Assembly (NCBI GenBank): GCA_000697055.1
Contig: JNDT01001315.1
Coordinates: 1 to 32,525 of the forward strand
Direction of reading: 5' to 3'
Length of the DNA stretch: 32,525 bases
DNA from: Saksenaea vasiformis B4078
Lineage: Eukaryota > Mucoromycota > Mucoromycetes > Mucorales > Saksenaeaceae
Under the pieces are notes generated by a model. That model was not told the DNA's origin. It did no database searches and worked only from the letters and a program-made list of their open reading frames with translations. Positions 21,148 to 32,525 of the stretch are shown here, in pieces. The translations under genes were made by a program, and so were the position numbers. The number at the start of each line of letters is the position of its first letter. Within the stretch, counting starts at the first letter, position 1.

Positions 21148-22959
21148 TTACAGCATGATGTCAATTTCTTCGTCGTTGTCATCCTCTTCAAGTGTCGCTG
21201 TCACCACGGGTACTGCGACGGGTGCAGGTGAGTTTGGTTGATGTACAATGGTTTGATTTGTGGTCACTGCCATATCCATCTGCTCCTCACTATAGACAAC
21301 CAGCACCTCATCTTCTTCATCGTCTTCATTATCGGACGGCTGCAGCATTTCTTCAAGTAACCGGCGTTTATGAAGAGCTGCTCGTCGCTTGGGCCTTGAG
21401 ACAGCAATGCAATCTTGATCATGTACAGTAGCAGCAAGTGATGTTGCCAGAACCACTTCATCGTCTGCATGGTTATTTTGGTTCTTGCGTTTGCCAGCCT
21501 TTCGGCCACCCCGGGATCGTTTGGGCTTGTTGGCTTCAGCCTGTCGTTTCGAAAGAGCTGACATGGAAATGGGACCAGAGGCCAAACCGGAGGGATCGAT
21601 TGTTTCCAGTGCTTCCCCATTGATTTCTTTTCCTTTCTTCTGCCTGGGTTTTCGTGGTTTTCGTTGGCGACGGACAGGCTCGGCGTAATCTTCTTCTTCT
21701 TCTTCCTCATCCGCAGATAACCGTTCCAAAGCAGGTCGTGTACGAGGGCCTTTTCTTTTCGTGACGGGTGCTTTGACAATGTAATCAGTCACGTTGACTG
21801 CGGGGCCACCTTCTTGCTCGGCAATGCAAGCTTCCACATAAGCCAGTACGTGCACCAATTGTTCTCGTGCCAAGCGAGACAAATCAATTTCCACCTCGTC
21901 ATTCTGATGACCTGCATTCTCGGAGGAGAGGATGGACAAAATACCAGGTAACTTGTCAGCATGCAATTGGTTTGTGATCTTGTCGAGAAGCGTCTCTTCA
22001 ATCTGTCGTTTCTGCATGTACTTGTAAGGAGACTCTGGGGACGAGGTAACGCGGGTCATTGGAGAATCCGACTCGGATTCGGAATCGTCAGAAGACGAAG
22101 AGTAACTGCCACGACGTCGACGGCCACTCAGTGTAGCGACGGTTGTGGGGATAAGACAATCATCATCTTCAGAATCGGATTCGTCGGAGGAGGAGGAGTC
22201 ATCACAGCTATCAGATTCCGAGCTGCTCGAGCTTCTTCTTCGCTTCATGCCCAATGATTCCATCGTAGGTTCAGTTTCATGGACGACAGGCATCATTTGT
22301 TCTTCGGGAACCAATTCATCCAACTCTTGGCAAGAAATATCTTCCAACGTATCCAGCACAGCGGGATGAACAAGAGGACTTTCTGCAGGTGACGAGGCCG
22401 AGGATGTTGATGCGCTGATTGTGAGAGAAGCATCATCTGCAGCTTTTTTTTAATAGGGTCAGTTTATATGGTGAGGACAAGATGGTTATGGCATACCAAA
22501 AGTCATTTCATCATAAAAAGGTGAGGCGGTTGCATCATTATCAAAAGTGAATTCATCTTGGCCAAAAAGGTCTTGAATGGATTGAGCATAAAGTTGAGGG
22601 TCAAATCCTTCCAGACAAGGCGTATTACTGTCTGAATAAGGTTGTAACCATTGCCTAGATTGAAATGTTACTCTATTTTTTTTTCTCTGTGGCTGATTTA
22701 TGTTTACCTCATCATTAAATCCTGTACTTCACCAGTAAGATCTTCTACACCTTCAGGCCAAGCGTGGGAAGTAGTTGACAGGAGTTCATTAAGTTGTTCG
22801 TCGGTTACAACGGGTTCATTCGTTGAACGTGTTCTTAGTTTGGGAAAAGGTTCCTCAGTATCGTTGGATACCATATGGTGTGCTATAGTAACCCTGTATA
22901 AACCAATAGTTAGTTATTAAGTTCTAACAAAGCCATATAAGCTATGTTTACCCAGTCAT
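21148..22959 (-). CDS. Acidic/basic nuclear protein with NET-like (FAM199X-like) domain
   Basis: Minus-strand exons 22959-22952, 22893-22708, 22654-22497 and 22436-21148 give 546 aa. The first exon codes only MTG minus one base (8 nt). The central segment resembles the extra-terminal (NET) fold of BET proteins and animal FAM199X: LHADKLPGILSILS, then DEVEIDLSRLAREQLVHVLAYVEACI. It is flanked by long Ser/Asp/Glu runs and several basic blocks (KRKGPRTRP, RRQRKPRKPRQKKGK, KRSRGGRKAGKRK), pointing to a nuclear, probably chromatin-associated protein. The C-terminus ends EEIDIML, echoing FAM199X. No bromodomain is present. Exon 4 may instead begin at 22442, six bases earlier, which adds two Ala and keeps the frame. 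Function is inferred from the fold only. Confidence 0.75.
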
Positions 22960-24345
22960 TATGAGTTTAAGCCGATCACAACAGAATGGTGATATATGTA
23001 TGGAATGGAACGGGTATGAAGAGTGTTGATTGAATGAACGCGTATAGACTTGAAGAAATAGCGTATAAACTCGTGAGACGCCGCAATATAAGTTCTTTTT
23101 TTTTCTTTCTTCTTTTTGTTTGATCGCACGCCGAGAATAATAAAAAAAAAGACAAAAAAAAATAACAAAGCAAAGCGTTTGCTCGGAAGGCAAAAAAACT
23201 CTTTTTTTTCCAAGCAATTTTTTTTAACGCCAAAAAAATTTGAATCAAGTCACGAAGCACAGTCTTTTCGAACAACGCGTCGCAACAGGTAACCGAGAAA
23301 AAAAGAAAAAAAATAGACAAATGGGTTGTGGAGAACGAAAAAAAAAAAATTTGAACAAAAAAGAAATGGATGAATGAAGCACCATCAAACCACCTAAAAC
23401 CCCTGTACGGGCACAAGGTTCAGTCCAGAGGTATCAGTGACAATGGTATTGTAGTCATCGCTGCCCGAAACTATCTCGGCTGAGCTATGTCGGACGCCCT
23501 CCTAAATGAACTTTCTCCTATGTAAAGAAGATAAAGAGAGGGATGGGAAGCTTGGAAATGACCCTATTTATGTTCTGGATGAATGGTAACAATAGATACG
23601 GCGTGATTCTGGATAACGCGTCCATCCAAACTGATCGTAAATTATTATACAGCAGCTGACGGTACTCCGAGGAACAATGATCGGTAGTTCATTGACTTTT
23701 ATATATATATATATACCCTGGAAATTGTTGAACATAGCACAACCATTTCAAGTAATACGATCTTATATAAAAATGCACTAACTACAACCGTGTAATTAGT
23801 GCACTCTCAGTACCTGATTGTAGTCAATATAGATGAATTTCCGATCTTTCATTCTAAAAAAAATAGATTGACTCGATTTGTTTATTGTTGTGATGGTTTG
23901 TTGGATGAAACCATGGTGATAACAAAGATATTTTTAGTGCTCCGACATATTGCTCGAGTAGAAATGATCCAATGGTTTTGTGTGTGGCCCAACGACGGCC
24001 AAGCAGGCAGACATGAGGTACAGCAAATCCAATGAAACATAAAAAGTGGCTTACCGCCCTAAGTTATTTTTGTCTACTTACATAAAAATAAATGTATCGA
24101 AGCTAAGAATATAGAAAACTAAGATGAATTTGTATAAACAAGTGGCATGGGTTGCATGGTTCTATGATTTTTCTGGTGATGGCAACACATAATTAAGTAC
24201 ACAAATTTCCCCATTTCTGGCGCCGTTTTGTTGCGGATTTCTTGACCTTTTTATTTCCCCCTGAGACTTTCCATTCGAATTCATCTGTACAGGCTCTTCC
24301 CTCTTCCCGTAGAAGTAACACCGAAAAAGCGAGCATCATCCAACA
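22960..24345. other. Divergent intergenic region between NET-like gene and RGD1-like gene
   Basis: About 1.4 kb with no gene. It holds A/T-rich tracts (23090-23350), a (TA)n run at about 23699-23715 and a hairpin at 23774-23803. Both divergent promoters must lie here. Confidence 0.45.
23774..23803. repeat. Inverted repeat / hairpin
   Basis: TGCACTAACTA pairs with TAATTAGTGCA (10 of 11) across an 8-base loop. Function unknown; it is not followed by a T-run and lies far from a stop codon. Confidence 0.5.
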
Positions 24346-27289
24346 ATGCATCGATCCAGAGGCAGAAGCCTGTCGCAATCGCAGGACGAAGAGGTAATGC
24401 CCACACCTAAAGTTTTCATGTCATACCATGTAAATATAATATATAATATATAATCTAGGTTGTCAGCATTGATTCCCATTTTGATTACGTGAGACGAGTA
24501 TTGAAATGGAGTATTTCAGATCTAGAACGATTTATCAATATATTAAAGGCGCGGTACGTCAATACACTTATTCCAAAGTTATTGAATTTCCTACAGTGTT
24601 GCAGCGGAGGAAGCATACATATTATCACTCCAGAAAATAACGAAACAATCGCCCGCCCATGAAACAGATCCAACGCATTATTTCGGGGGCATCGAAACAA
24701 CGTTTTATAAAGCAACTTTCCAGTACGAAGCTTCGATCAATAAAATCGTCGCTCTTCGTGCAGACTTGATCAAATCAATGAAGAAAGAAATCGAGACACT
24801 GTCCGGCGTAAAGGAAAGTTACTAGCTATAGACAAACGTCCTTATATACTCATTCATGTCACAGGATCTACAAGAACAGCGCAGGAAACGTGTCAAATCC
24901 GTGTTGGACGAAGTAAACTCAGATTATACAACCTTTAGAACGCGAGACATTGTTAAAGTAAATAATAATGAAAGTGTAAGTCAACCTATTAACTAAAACT
25001 TTGCGCGTCTTTCCATTCAGCTGCACAAATCATACTTGCATAAATGCAATGAACTCCAAAACGCCCATATCCTTGTGCAGCAACAACAGCAACAAGCCGC
25101 TTCCTCCTCTCCACCAGGTCACGGCAACGATATGGATTTAAAAGACGCTGATCATTTGAGTGCACCGACCCGCATGTCATCCGATGAACCACGCCCGAGA
25201 ATATCTAACGAAAGCGGACGTGACACCGACGTAAGCTCCATTTCGTCACAAAACAACAATAATCCTGCCGACGCCGGACATAGAAAGGGGATGGGAATGG
25301 AAGGATTTATGGCCAAAGTGCGGACACAACTGGTTAATGCTGCCGCTGCCGCATCAGCTACAACTATGCCGGTAGATACTTCCAAACAAAACGTTAGATT
25401 TGCCAAATTAAAAAAGGATATTACAGATGCTGGTAAAAATCTCATACAACCTGCTACTTCTTTTTTTCTTTTTTTCTTTTACTAATATATTTGATGCAGA
25501 TCTTGAGTACCGAGACGGAATCCGAGTCCTTGAACGTCTCCGAAAATTCCAAATCGATTCCGCCAATAAAGCCATGAAACAGATAGAAACCGTTCTGTCA
25601 GACAAGACCGAAGCAACGAAAGCCGGTCTTCATTCCATCTTGAACATTGAAAGAGCCATCCTATCCAAAGAAACGATGGTACTATGCACGCAACGATAGA
25701 AACCGTACTGATCCATCCTGTAGCTTGTGGATAGTTCTCTACGTGACGCATTAGCAGTCGATACCACCTCCGATCTTCAACTATTCATGTCTGATTTCCA
25801 GAAAAGACGATTTATTTCTCCCTCGCCCATCTACTATGAGAACTTTTATTACGGTCTTACAAAAGGTAAATGAACCTGAAGCAAGAAAAAAGGGAGAATC
25901 TCGCCGACACATTCTTTTGTAGATGTTTTGTTCGGATCCTCGCTTGAGAGTTATGCAAAGGAACACGGAAGAACTGTGCCTTTGGTTGTATCCAAATGTA
26001 TCGAGGCTATAGAGAGGATGGGAGGTCTTCAGAAGGAAGGGATTTACAGAATTTCCGGACGTCAGTCGAACGTGGAGCTGCTAAAGCACGCGTTTGAGCA
26101 TGATGAGGAAGCACTGGTTCTCGATGCCAAATACGACGTCTTTACGATCGCTTCAGTCCTGAAGATCTATTTGAGAGAGATGGCACAACCGTTGCTCATG
26201 ATGCCAATGCAGAATCGAATGGAATATTCACGTAAGTTTCGTTTAGGATACAAACAAACAATCTCCATCTTATATATGACTGGTAGATCTTGACGAGAAG
26301 CAGCGGCCACGAACTGTTCTTCTAAGGGTTCTGGCTAATATGTCCAAACCCCATCGTGACACATTATCCGTCGTTATTCACCATTTGGCTAGGTAAAAGG
26401 AAGGAAAAAAAGAAAAAAAAACGGGCAGTGGGCAATACTGATCATTTCTCCCCCCAAAAAAAGAGTAAGCGCTGCTAGCCAGGTGAATAAGATGCATCTG
26501 CGCAATCTATCCGTTATCTTTACGCCTGCCATTTTCCATGATTTCAATCATGCTGAGACGCCTGGTGAATGGCAGTCGGATAAGGTATTCGAGGACCTGG
26601 TTGTCCACCACGAATCGCTTTTCAAAAACGCCGAGGCAGCAGCAGCGACGGTTCCTCAAAAAGGACATGTATCACAAGGATCAGCTCCAGCACTTACAGG
26701 CGCAGGGTCACCCGTTGTATACTCTCCACAGCGACAAAACGCAAGTGCTGGTCTGTTGCTGACCTCAGCTATGCAGCCACCTGTAATCGGAGATTATCGT
26801 TTTGCAGATGAGGAAAGAAACCATCTTATTCAACGGCCACGCACATCGTCATCGGCTAACCAAGAAACGATCCTCTTATCACTGCCACCTGCTGCACAGC
26901 AGCAGCAGCAACCACCACAGCAGCAGGTGCTACCGAGCGAGGTACGACCTATGTCATCGATGCCTACGACGGATAAAACCCTTGTCCAAGAACCATCTAG
27001 CAAGACGCAATCTGATACCCGAGAATCGAGTTTGCCACAAGGAAAGCTCTCTAGAAAATCGACGTTACGTAACCAAGCAAGTGTTCCTCCACGACAAGAC
27101 TCCTTGCGTCAGAAAGCTGCACAAGGTATGACAGCCACACGTGCTCAGCAACCTTCTGCGCCTCAGACACCAACGATCGCCATTCCTCAAATGATTACAC
27201 CGTCTTCTGCAGAAATTCAGACCAACCCCGCGCTACAGAATACATCACCTCCATCACCACGCCCTTCCGCGGGTTCTAACGACAAGTAG
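24346..27289 (+). CDS. RGD1: F-BAR / RhoGAP protein (Rgd1-like)
   Basis: Ten exons: 24346-24393, 24459-24553, 24597-24807, 24865-24957, 25021-25432, 25500-25678, 25724-25865, 25923-26231, 26287-26392, 26464-27289; 806 aa. Residues ~20-350 form an F-BAR membrane-bending domain (FDYVRRVLKW, EEAYILSLQKITKQS, LHKSYLHKCNEL), interrupted by a Gln/Ser-rich insert near 165-260. Residues ~395-575 are RhoGAP, with the arginine finger in EGIYRISG (about R435), KIYLREMAQPLL and MHLRNLSVIFTPAIF. The tail is Pro/Gln/Ser-rich. Yeast Rgd1, with the same order, stimulates GTP hydrolysis by Rho3/Rho4 at sites of polar growth. Intron 9 ends in an A-run acceptor (AAAAAAAG). Introns of 43-71 nt agree in phase throughout. 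Confidence 0.92.
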
Positions 27290-28043
27290 ATTTCCTTCCT
27301 TCTTGTTTCTTAGCCGGGATAAACTGTACTCATGTTTCTGTATTTATATCCGCATGCTTTCCTGAAAGTCCCAAAAAAAAAAAATGAATGATTCTTTTGA
27401 TCCTCTGTGTTCCAAGAATCCAATCAAAAACGAGTAAATTTCTTCTGGCGTGCGGGCGTTAAAAAAGAGGATTAAAAAAGAAAGAAGCTAACCAAATGGG
27501 GGTTCTATTCCATAGCCACAATGGATATGTTACTTCGCCTCTCTATCCATGCTACAGTTAGCAGATCCATTGTTTGTTTGTTCTTACCGATTGTTTAACC
27601 AAAAAACATCTGCATCGAGAAAGAGTTACATGGCGTTTCACAAACCACGTTGAGTAGTGTTATGTTGATCGTCTAGCGATCATCATGCTCTCGTCGTCAT
27701 GTTATGACTTTCAATGTCTGTCACCTAAGTGCCACCGATCTTCACGGAGAGCGGTACACAGCCAGCAAGGAGAACTTTGCCTTCCGTTTGTCATGCATGC
27801 CTACAAGGGTTCATCTCTCTCTCTCGCTCGCTCGCTTGCTCGCGTAAACAGGCACGGAGGGCCACGAGCACTGATGCATGATAAGCAGACTCCTCAACAT
27901 TACCTCCTACAGAATGGCGATTTCATCGATGTAATCGAGCAGAGTACCCATCCTTTTTTTTTGTAGTTTATTTTTATTTTGGTACATGCGTGGTCACGCA
28001 AAGTTGCGCCTTCTGCCAAAAACGAAGAATCCCAAGGCTCAAG

Positions 28044-28046
<3 letters not shown>

Positions 28047-28085
<39 letters not shown>

Positions 28086-28094
28086 GCGCGCGCG
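28047..28094. repeat. Compound microsatellite (CA)18(CG)6
   Basis: Eighteen CA units followed directly by six CG units. Alternating purine-pyrimidine DNA of this length can adopt Z-form; no role is seen. Confidence 0.9.
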
Positions 28095-28964
28095 CAAGAG
28101 AACAGTCAAACTTTTTGTTTCTTCTTCCTGCAGTAAGTTGGCTATACAAGGGCTCCTACCATTCCCTTGCTGTTGATCTTCAGGATACCACCCTGAGACG
28201 AGGGTGCTGGTCCTGAACGTGGCACAGTCACCCTTTTTTTACTTGATTTTTATGTTTTAGGAATGCCTCGGCAACTTCGTCCTGGAGTTTATTAAGCAAC
28301 GCCTTGGCTAAGAAATTCTTGCATGTGCTGGCGGTCAATGAATCGAGACGAGATAAGCATATCGGTTTACACTGCATCTGTGTCACTGGGATACTATGCT
28401 ATTTTGAGTAAAAAGTGGCAAGGAAAACGATGACGAAGAAGGAGCTCCTTCATTTCTGAGATGTCACGTCCACTAATAGGGCGTAACTAAGCAACCAAAA
28501 TGAAAAGGAGAGCGAGCATGGAGATGTTATCCTGAAGAGAGTCAATTAAAAAAGAAAAAGAAAAGAAAAGAGAGAGAGATCATGGTTTGTCTACGTCTTC
28601 TAGTGCAGCTAGTAGGACGAGACGACGCCACACGAATAATAGCTTCTTAAGAAATAAAAAAAAAAAAAAGAAAACCATGGCCCATCCTTGTTTCATGAAA
28701 AACGGGCTACAACCGGATTAGGTTAGGTACCGGGGATACGAATAGGGATTTGTCAAGGTTTATGCAAAAAGTCATGAATTCCACTTGAGATACAGATCAA
28801 CGAGTTACCCTGTTTGCATAATACTGAAATTATTTCGACCCTCTTTTGATGTGCATCAAATTAGCTAGATGACTTGCGGCTCCCAGAGCATTTGGCACGA
28901 GGCTTTCGCGCGCGCTGGGTGGACCTTTCTATATAACCTAGCATGTTATACAATGGATACATTT

Positions 28965-28996
28965 CACAAATGTTTCATGTCACAAATGTTCATCTG
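28965..28996. repeat. Imperfect 16-base tandem duplication
   Basis: CACAAATGTTTCATGT is followed directly by CACAAATGTTCATCTG. Confidence 0.6.
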
Positions 28997-30017
28997 ACGG
29001 ATCAGACACATTTTTTTTTGTTTAAGTTAAAAATTCTTGTTCTATAACTACATTCCATGGAACATCCCGTTTTTTTTTTAAAAAAAAAAAAGAACACAAA
29101 TCATAGCTTATTGGACTCCGTTTTTCGTATAGGCTGGTTGGCTAAGCATTCTATTCCGGGAACTCCGTCCTTGATCTGCCTGTACACCTGATTCATCGGG
29201 TAGCATAGCATCGATTTGGTGGCATTGAATTACTGTCGCAGTGTCTTCCCAAGACGTTGTCTCGATTACTATTTAGTTTTGGTCCTGTTTCGACTGTCAG
29301 CCATAAAGTTGATTAAAGTATATTGACAAGTATTGCCACTGATAAGGAAACTAATTATTTCGAGTTTATGAATTTCGTGCTTTCTTCTCCATAAAGTCCC
29401 AATTTCGGTGCATTCATATTCATACATGAAGCACAAAACGCGCATATCCTCTCCTAAAGCGCCTCTCGGGCCATTGGTTTTGATTCATCGTTGAATATTT
29501 GCCTCCACAAAGTGGCCGTGCTGGATCAGACATCGGCACGAACGAATCGTTTTGATCTCTGCCTGCTTGTTATTTGACTAATAAGTAGCATTACGAAACG
29601 ATCGCTCGAATTGGAACGCTGCCTTGCTATTGGCAAGCTTCAATTTAAACAGCTAAAAAAGGAACAGCCAATTCCTCTTTTAGTTTGGCCATTAGAACTA
29701 CTTAAAATGGGTAAAATTCTCTTTCAGACGAATATTCTGGTGATATAATCTGCGCCGGCGATTTCTCCGTTGCGCGAACGGCTAAATACCTCTGCTGTTA
29801 ACTCAGATGATCCGCGTAATGGTATTGTTTCTTGGCGAAAAAGAAACCTTCTTTTTCATTGTTCTTTGATGTCTAGTGTGGTTAGTATTTGGTTAGGGCG
29901 TAACACCCACGAGTCGTGTGGATTCATTCGGTTTTGACAACTTTTTCTTGGGTGAAATGGGGCTAAAATATAGCCCTGGTTTGGCAGGACTGTAAAAGGA
30001 GCCTCCTCCTGTAGGTG

Positions 30018-30038
30018 GAGAGAGAGAGAGAGAGAGAG
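30018..30038. repeat. (GA)n microsatellite
   Basis: About ten GA units in gene-poor sequence. Confidence 0.8.
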
Positions 30039-31498
30039 GAACGAACTAGTAATCACGCGACCGGAATACATCATCAACGTGGGAAAAATCCAACTTGTCC
30101 AAGATGAGGAACGTGTTTGCTAAAGAAAAAGCGCCGGAGTTCCGAACAGGAACTTTGACGATCTGTGTACCCAAGAAAAACACTGATGAACATCAAAGGG
30201 TCAGTCACGTTGGACAAATCGTACGGACACCTGGCTAAATGAAGCACAAAGAAAAGAGCCGAGTGGTTTCTTACTTATTTTTATCAATCGTTTCGGTCCT
30301 CCACCAGCCGAAATAAATTCCTTTCCATAAAACAGCACGCTTCTCCTGGTTACCGGAAGCACAAATTAAGGTTGAGAGTTACTCAAGAACTGAATTCAGA
30401 ACTATTTAGATGGATATGGTTAAATCTAGTAGACGTCACTTTACTGCGCATTCGAAAGAGTGAGAAAGCAACAAAGAGAAGGAAAATGGGGGGAAGAGAA
30501 ATCGATAATCAGACCTTTGTTATGCAGCCAGGACCCGAAAAAAGGCCTGGTCAGGGCAAGTGGTCTACCGCGGCAGTATTACCCAATTCATTCCTTCCAC
30601 GTTTTAGTATGAATGAATTTTTACAACCACGCTTCTTCATTAAAAAACGCCCTTTTTTTTGTTCTGTTTCTCTTTTGCTCTTCAGCCAACATACTCGATT
30701 TTTTTTTCCCTTTTCGCGCGATAACCTATTTGGATGAATTTGTACAACAATCAGCGATCATTTCATTTCTTGTTTTATTAATAACAACAGAACTCGTTAC
30801 GTTAAAGAGGTTACCCTTTAGATTTTGTGAGCATATAGAGTTGTGCGGAGTTCCAAATAAACCCACATGGGTGACAAGCTATCACTTCAAGCGAGGAGTA
30901 AGTAAAGATAACAGTTAGGGCTTGGCAGCGAAGAAAGTTCGAGGAAACAGAGAACGGAGCGAAGTTACGACTTCTTTTTTCTCGACGTTTACGGTGTAAC
31001 CCTATTCTTCTGGTTCCAAGCACCAATCAATCAATGAATAAAATAAAAAAAAGAAACTTTTTTTTGGCTTCTTTCTTATCTGTCTTGGTGGGGGGGAGAA
31101 AAGACCAGCTACCATTTATCAGTCTACAGAACAGACTGACGCGTTTGCGCCATTTACTGAATAAGTTGAAGGTTATCAATTCAAGGGAGACACGTTGAAA
31201 CAGGGATTTAGGGAGATGAGTTCTCTGATGCTGTATTTGGTGAAATCATGAAGGGGAAGCTACCGCGGGAGATGTGCCATACAAAGAATGGTTGGTTGGA
31301 GTTTTTTGGGCTTGGTGGGAAGGCCAGTTGCATGCCATCTATGGAAGTGCTACCTCGCTTTAGGTTTTATTGCGTGTAACTGGAAAAGGGTAAAGGAGAT
31401 AGGAAAAAAAGGGGAATCCCAAAATTTGCATTTAAAATGCATAGGTCCGACTTGACCTTTCCTTCCTTTTCCTCTTGTTCCTTTCACAGTTCCTCCTT

Positions 31499-32433
31499 AT
31501 GTCTCGAGCATCAACACCGAAGTTACAGGGCTGGCTTATGAAACAAAACCATGGATTGAGTAAATCCTGGCAACGACGATTTTTTGTGCTGGAAGGTCGC
31601 CAGCTACGCTACTATCGCAACGAGGTACAAAACGACGACCCTCTTTTTTTTTCTGTCTTTTTGCGGGGAAACTAAAAAAAGACAATTTTTTTTCATAGAC
31701 AGATACCGTACCCCAGACTGTACTTGATCTTGACCGCTATACAATTATGACCGACGTTGTTCCGCTGAATTCACTCAAGCGAGAAACGCCAAAAAACAAT
31801 ACGTTTTTACTCATGTCAGATGATCAGCAGCATCAGAACGATTATTTTTTACAAGCCGAATCAGAAGAAGATATGGCCTGTTGGATCGGTTCATTGCAAA
31901 AACAAGTATCCGAATCACCTACCAGCGTCCTGGATAAATGGCTAGAATGGGTCGATATCCACACCACAAACCCTCTTCCCTCCTCCTCCTCTTCCTCCTC
32001 ACCATCACTACTCTCGCCCAAAGATCGGCCTCTACGCAGTCACCGCTCAGCTGAATCTATCAGCAGTAGTAGCGTCAGCTCCACCGCATCGTTTTCCACT
32101 GCCGCAAGTGATAGCCACCCTTCATCCTTTACAGATCGGAGACCCTCCAATCAAAGCACAACCAGCCTGAACAGCTCCGGAAGCTCGCCGGCCAACAAGT
32201 TTTTCTCATCCCTTTTATTCTCGCATCGCAGAACCAAACGCTCTCCACCTCCCGCTTTGACGACACCCACTCCGCACACTTCGTATAGTGCTCAATCCTT
32301 ATCGTCACCGCAACCCGCCACGCTTCTTTCGTCTTCCGCACCTTTGATTTCACCTATTATCCATCCCAGCGAATACAACCGTGACGACGATGATGAACCA
32401 CGTCGACGAAAATCATCGTGCTGCAAGAACTGA
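31499..32433 (+). CDS. PH-domain protein with Ser-rich tail and basic, cysteine-containing C-terminus
   Basis: Exons 31499-31624 and 31699-32433 give 286 aa. Residues ~8-135 form one pleckstrin homology domain: LQGWLMKQNHGLSKSWQRRFFVLEG at the start, a YFLQAESEEDMACWIGSLQ helix at the end. The rest is a Ser/Thr/Pro-rich tail with arginine patches and phospho-site-like motifs. It ends RRRKSSCCKN: a polybasic patch, two adjacent cysteines and two further residues. That resembles lipidated tails of small GTPases and could mean palmitoylation or, less probably, CaaX prenylation (the KN end is unusual). PH domain plus lipid anchor suggests a plasma-membrane adaptor; partners are unknown. The start ATG lies just after a CACAG that may be a 5' UTR acceptor. 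Confidence 0.85.
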
Positions 32434-32476
32434 TGATCGATACTCCTGTCCATCCCAAGCCACGCTACATAAGATT

Positions 32477-32493
32477 CCCCCCCCCCCCCCCCC

Positions 32494-32524
<31 letters not shown>
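32477..32524. repeat. C18 followed by A30 at the window end
   Basis: A pure C18 run directly abuts A30, one base before the end. It could be a genuine homopolymer or the reason an assembly stopped here. Confidence 0.8.

Positions 32525-32525
<1 letters not shown>

Larger units (their letters stand above)
27290..31498. other. 4.2-kb gene-poor region
   Basis: No gene supported on either strand. It contains (CA)18(CG)6, a (GA)n tract, T/A homopolymer palindromes (about 29070-29091), a TCTC/GCTC run (about 27811-27844) and a 16-base tandem duplication. Open frames here are short, lack family resemblance, and several are translations of dinucleotide repeats. Confidence 0.5.

Noticed and set aside
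27900..28216. Overlapping frames with Cys-Val or Thr-His runs
   Set aside because: They are translations of the (CA)n microsatellite.
30372..30918. Two overlapping plus-strand frames of about 100-120 codons
   Set aside because: Phe/Leu-rich translations of T-runs with no family resemblance and no matching splice structure.
1..32525. tRNA, rRNA, snRNA and CRISPR searches by eye
   Set aside because: No B-box with a matching cloverleaf, no recognisable U snRNA or 5S core, and no regularly spaced repeats were seen.

Overview
The window reads as the nuclear genome of an early-diverging filamentous fungus, most likely a Mucoromycota (Mucorales-type) species. Reasons: eukaryotic housekeeping genes are split by many very short introns (about 43-130 nt), a Zn2Cys6/fungal_trans regulator is present, homopolymer A/T tracts are everywhere, and there is a Fanzor-type nuclease remnant and a WRKY-like factor, both of which are reported from such fungi. 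The taxon is an inference. All exon models below were built by eye from reading frame, splice-site phase and family conservation.

Layout. 1-618: C-terminal part of a Fanzor (eukaryotic TnpB-like RNA-guided nuclease), open at the left window edge. 1.2-10.7 kb is a dense housekeeping block of tail-to-tail pairs: RCC1 (+) with a WIPI3/Hsv2 PROPPIN (-); a REX1-B domain protein (+) with TIM8 (-); ETF alpha (+) with an endopolyphosphatase/Ppn1-like phosphoesterase (-). 11.4-15.6 kb carries two transcription factors on the minus strand: a Zn2Cys6 regulator whose zinc cluster needs a 7-nt microexon, and a WRKY-like protein. 15.7-19.5 kb is gene-poor, with one unrecognised, once-interrupted reading frame. 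19.6-23.0 kb has RPL13 (+) facing a NET-like-domain nuclear protein (-), with a pogo-like MITE between them. 24.3-27.3 kb is an F-BAR/RhoGAP gene (RGD1-like). 27.3-31.5 kb is gene-poor and rich in microsatellites. 31.5-32.4 kb is a PH-domain protein with a basic, Cys-containing C-terminus. The window ends in C18 followed by A30.

The genes do not form one pathway. They cover Ran-GTP generation, autophagy lipid sensing, mitochondrial import and electron transfer, vacuolar polyphosphate, ribosome, Rho signalling and transcription. The most notable points are the Fanzor fragment, the (ATG)14 microsatellite that supplies both the start codon and the hydrophobic leader of the phosphoesterase, the 7-nt microexon carrying the fifth zinc-cluster cysteine, the WRKY-like domain, a GC-AG intron, an overlapping uORF, and the recurrent A-rich 3' splice sites.
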